Below, one piece after another: positions 61,575-64,000 of a stretch of DNA of 64,000 nucleotides (its first letter is position 1; every line of letters begins with the position of its first letter). Origin of the DNA: Zavarzinia compransoris (GTDB lineage: Bacteria; Pseudomonadota; Alphaproteobacteria; Zavarziniales; Zavarziniaceae); NCBI RefSeq assembly GCF_003173055.1, contig NZ_QGLF01000007.1, positions 1 through 64,000 on the forward strand, read 5' to 3'. A model generated the notes under the pieces. It saw only the letters and a list, made by a program, of their open reading frames with translations. It made no database searches and was not told where the DNA came from. A program made the translations under genes and the position numbers.

Positions 61575-63239
61575 CTAGCGCTGCGCGCCCTGCCAGTTCG
61601 ATGCGACATAATAGGGCGCGTTCGAGGGCGGCAGCAGGGGCCGGCCCAGGATCAGGTCGGAGGCGCGCTCGCCGATCATGATGGTCGGGGCGTTCAGGTT
61701 GCCGGTAGTGACCGAGGGCATGATCGAACTGTCGACGACGCGCAGGCCATCGAGGCCGATCACCCGGGTTTCCGGGTCGACCACCGCCATCGGATCGTCC
61801 GGCCGGCCCATCTTGCAACTGCACGAGGGGTGATAGGCGCTTTCCACCTTGTCGCGGATGAAGGCGTCGATCGCGACATCGCCGGCGATGTCGGCGCCCG
61901 GCTGGATTTCCCGCCCGCGATAGGGGGCGAAGGCCGGCTGCTGGAAAATCTCCCGGGTCAGGCGCACGCAGGCGCGCATCTCCGCCCAGTCGTCCTCGTG
62001 GCTCAGGTAGTTGAAGAAGACCCGGGGCTTGTCCCGGGCATCGGCGGAGCGCAGCCGCACCCAGCCCCGGCTCTTGCTGCGCATGGGGCCGACATGGGCC
62101 TGGAAGCCGTGCTCGGTCGCCAGCGCATTGCCGTCATAGGAAACCGCCAGCGGCAGGAAATGATATTGGATGTCGGGATAGCGGATGCCCGCCCGGCTGC
62201 GGATGAAGCCGCAGCTTTCGAAATGATTGGTGGCGCCCAGCCCGTCGTGGCGCAGCAGCCAGCGCAGGCCGACCAAGGCTTTGGCGACGAAGCCCTGGCT
62301 GGAATAGAGTGTAACCGGCTTGGTGCAAGCCATCTGGAAATAGAATTCCAGGTGGTCCTGCAGGTTTTCGCCGACGCCCGGCAGGTGGTGGTGCACGGCG
62401 ATGCCGTGGTCGCCCAGTTCCGCCCCCGGCCCGACCCCGGACAGTTTCAGGAGTTGCGGCGAATTGATCGGCCCGCCGGCCAGGATCACCTCGCGCCGGG
62501 CCCGCACCTCGACCTCCTGCCCGTCGCGGCGATAGGCGATGCCGGTGGCGCGCCGGCCCTCGAACAGGATGCGGGTGGCCAGGGCGTGCTGGCGCAACTC
62601 GATGTTCTTCCGGCGCAGCGCCGGCTTCAGATAGGCATCGGCCGCACTCCAGCGCCGGCCGCGCCAGGTCGTCATGTCCATCCGGCCGAAGCCTTCCTGC
62701 TGGTAACCGTTGATGTCGCCCGTCTCGGGATAGCCGGCCTGTTTCGCCGCCTCGATCCAGGCCCGGTAGAGAGGGTTGCGCAGCGTTCCATAGGAAGTGT
62801 GCAGCGGCCCGTCGCCGCCGCGATAGGCGTCGCCGCCCTCGCCCCGGCCCTCCGCCCGCTTGAAATAGGGCAGGACATTGGCATAGGACCAGCCGCTGGC
62901 CCCCTCCGCATCCCAGCGGTCGAAGTCGAGGGGGTTGCCGCGGACATAGACCATGCCGTTGATCGACGACGAGCCGCCCACCACCTTGCCCCGCGGCGTA
63001 TGCATGCGCCGCCCGCCCAGGTGGGGCTCCGGCTCGGTCTCGTAGAACCAGTTGTATTTCGCCATGTTCATCGGGATCGACAGCGCGCTCGGCATCCGGA
63101 TGAAGATCGAGCGGTCGGAACCGCCGTATTCGAGGATGAGGACGCTGTTCGTGCCCGCTTCGCTGAGGCGGCTGGCCAGCACGCAGCCGGCGGACCCGGC
63201 GCCGACGATGATGTAATCGAAGGTATCGCTGGCGGGCAT
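61575..63239 (-). CDS. GMC-family FAD-dependent alcohol/choline dehydrogenase
   Basis: 554 residues from ATG 63239. The FAD-binding N-terminus IIVGAGSAGCVLASRLSEAG, the GMC signature GGSSSINGMVYVRG near residue 85 and the catalytic histidine in AYHPSCSCKMG are all present. Family members include choline dehydrogenase, AlkJ alkanol dehydrogenase and PEG dehydrogenase; the sequence is too general to choose. It is two bases after the aldehyde-dehydrogenase-like gene, so alcohol-to-aldehyde-to-acid oxidation is a reasonable guess. Confidence 0.88.
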   Translation of the reverse strand: MPASDTFDYIIVGAGSAGCVLASRLSEAGTNSVLILEYGGSDRSIFIRMPSALSIPMNMAKYNWFYETEPEPHLGGRRMHTPRGKVVGGSSSINGMVYVRGNPLDFDRWDAEGASGWSYANVLPYFKRAEGRGEGGDAYRGGDGPLHTSYGTLRNPLYRAWIEAAKQAGYPETGDINGYQQEGFGRMDMTTWRGRRWSAADAYLKPALRRKNIELRQHALATRILFEGRRATGIAYRRDGQEVEVRARREVILAGGPINSPQLLKLSGVGPGAELGDHGIAVHHHLPGVGENLQDHLEFYFQMACTKPVTLYSSQGFVAKALVGLRWLLRHDGLGATNHFESCGFIRSRAGIRYPDIQYHFLPLAVSYDGNALATEHGFQAHVGPMRSKSRGWVRLRSADARDKPRVFFNYLSHEDDWAEMRACVRLTREIFQQPAFAPYRGREIQPGADIAGDVAIDAFIRDKVESAYHPSCSCKMGRPDDPMAVVDPETRVIGLDGLRVVDSSIMPSVTTGNLNAPTIMIGERASDLILGRPLLPPSNAPYYVASNWQGAQR

Positions 63240-63241
63240 GG

Positions 63242-64000
63242 TCAGGCCTCGACGGTGGTGCCGGCCTCGGCCGGGGACAGGATGGGGGCGGGGCGGGTGA
63301 AGGCGGCGACCCCGGCAAAATCGAGGGCGGGGCCCGCCGGCGGCGCCCCGCCGACCCAGACCAGGGGCGCCGCGATCCGCGCGGCAAGGCGCCGGGCCGC
63401 CGCCGCGTCGCTGCCGTAAAGGCCGACCGCGGCGGCCCCGTCCAGGCCGTCCGGATCGGCCGGCATCTCGACGATGCGAAGGCGGGCGCCGTCGCCCCGG
63501 GCGCACAGCAGGTCGCGGGCGGCCTGCGCGGCCCCGGCGGCGCCGGCATCGAGCAGGACGAGGACGATTTCGCCCGGGGGCGGCTCGATCCGGGCGGCAA
63601 TTCCCGCCTGCCGGTTCAGGCCGCGCCCGGTCCCGAGCACGATATTGACGATCCCCGGCGGCAGCCCCGCCGCCTCCAGGGCGCGGACCAGGGCGAGGGC
63701 GGCCGGCGCCGTGCCCGGCGCCGCCACATGGACCAGGGCATTGCCGCCGGCGATCGCCAGCGCCGCGTGGCGGCAGGCGGTGTAGAAGGGGCGGTGGCCG
63801 CCGTCCGCGCCGGCGATGACGCCGAACGGCCGGCGTGGCCCGGCGTCGTTCAGGCGCAGCGCCAGTTCCGCGCCCTGTTCCAGCAGGTCGAGGGCGGCGG
63901 CGGCATCGTCGAGGCAGGCGGCGACGGCGCGGCCGCCCTGGCGGCTTTCTTGGGCGGCGATACTGTCGGCCTCGGCGCGGAGGCGGGCGGCGGCGGCGAA
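63242..64000 (-). CDS. Degenerate aldehyde-dehydrogenase-like protein (5' end beyond window)
   Basis: The frame is open from the right edge through 253 codons to the stop at 63242. Early parts resemble the ALDH nucleotide-binding domain (PFGVIAG, then ALAIAGGNALVH and AAGLPPGIVNIVLGTG). However the usual PWN (or similar), ELGGK and GQxC catalytic segments are replaced or missing. The protein ends soon after a short AAPLVWVGGAPP stretch. It may be a pseudo-enzyme, a subunit, or a shortened relative. I treat it as a real gene because its stop is two bases from the GMC start. Confidence 0.55.
   Translation of the reverse strand, partial: FAAAARLRAEADSIAAQESRQGGRAVAACLDDAAAALDLLEQGAELALRLNDAGPRRPFGVIAGADGGHRPFYTACRHAALAIAGGNALVHVAAPGTAPAALALVRALEAAGLPPGIVNIVLGTGRGLNRQAGIAARIEPPPGEIVLVLLDAGAAGAAQAARDLLCARGDGARLRIVEMPADPDGLDGAAAVGLYGSDAAAARRLAARIAAPLVWVGGAPPAGPALDFAGVAAFTRPAPILSPAEAGTTVEA

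Overview
The window is a GC-rich (by eye about two thirds G+C) bacterial chromosome segment, densely packed with short operons, many GTG starts and ATGA-type overlaps. The families present (SapC, PuuA-type glutamine synthetase, COG0523 GTPase behind a Zur-like box, HU with a lysine/alanine tail, class III cyclases, class I PHA synthase, imelysin/DUF1111 iron genes) fit an aerobic, metabolically broad alphaproteobacterium, perhaps of the Rhodospirillales/Zavarzinia-Oleomonas kind. The genus is a guess. I see no rRNA, tRNA, CRISPR array, transposase or phage gene.

Layout. (1) 1-12957: the end of one DUF1329 gene and a terminator, then a sigma54-type promoter with possible upstream activator sites and a long operon for phenol-type aromatic catabolism. 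It encodes multicomponent phenol hydroxylase (dmpKLMNOP), the reactivating ferredoxin dmpQ, catechol 2,3-dioxygenase dmpB, and meta-pathway enzymes dmpC, E, H, I and D. A second TmoF-like reductase sits between I and D, and a second DUF1329 gene closes the operon. The last two lower-pathway enzymes (DmpF/DmpG) are not in the window. (2) 13055-19430, minus strand: CHASE2-adenylate cyclase with a secreted partner, Zur-box-linked COG0523 GTPase, SapC-like protein, DUF4112 protein and TerC. (3) 19774-27682, plus strand: DUF4394-autotransporter, lipoprotein hydrolase, and a four-gene imelysin/DUF1111/imelysin/DUF1513 iron operon. (4) 27664-30169, minus: PHA synthase with a FabI-type reductase. (5) 30325-35151, plus: HlyD/ABC-ABC-permease/permease exporter. 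(6) 35168-41861: a large ATP-binding LuxR regulator divergent from a DUF1329-DUF1302 outer-membrane pair. (7) 42116-44756: GDP-mannose supply genes, followed by paired hairpin repeats. (8) 44897-54178: a cytochrome P450 island. A five-gene minus-strand operon (phosphotransferase, DUF6285, acyl-CoA dehydrogenase, ferredoxin reductase, ferredoxin) diverges from a CYP108-like P450, a TetR regulator and an unusual HTH-glutamine synthetase fusion. OsmC and XRE-cupin genes follow. (9) 54407-64000: WD40-like protein, ECF sigma/anti-sigma divergent from a standalone DUF4394 protein, H1-tailed HU protein, a soluble cyclase coupled to a truncated haemoglobin, MOSC protein, a small unknown protein, GMC oxidoreductase, and a degenerate aldehyde-dehydrogenase-like gene running off the right edge.

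How it fits together: phenol is hydroxylated to catechol, cleaved extradiol, and taken through the hydrolytic (DmpD) and oxalocrotonate (DmpC/I/H) branches to 2-oxopent-4-enoate, which DmpE hydrates. DUF1329 and DUF1302 proteins probably serve the envelope side of hydrophobic substrate handling. The P450 island looks like a separate terpenoid or hydrophobic-acid route, and PHA synthase offers an acyl-CoA storage sink. The likeliest unusual items are the HTH-glutamine synthetase fusion, the DUF4394-autotransporter fusion, the 29-base inverted repeat between the ECF sigma gene and the second DUF4394 gene, and the paired long hairpins at 44756-44858.
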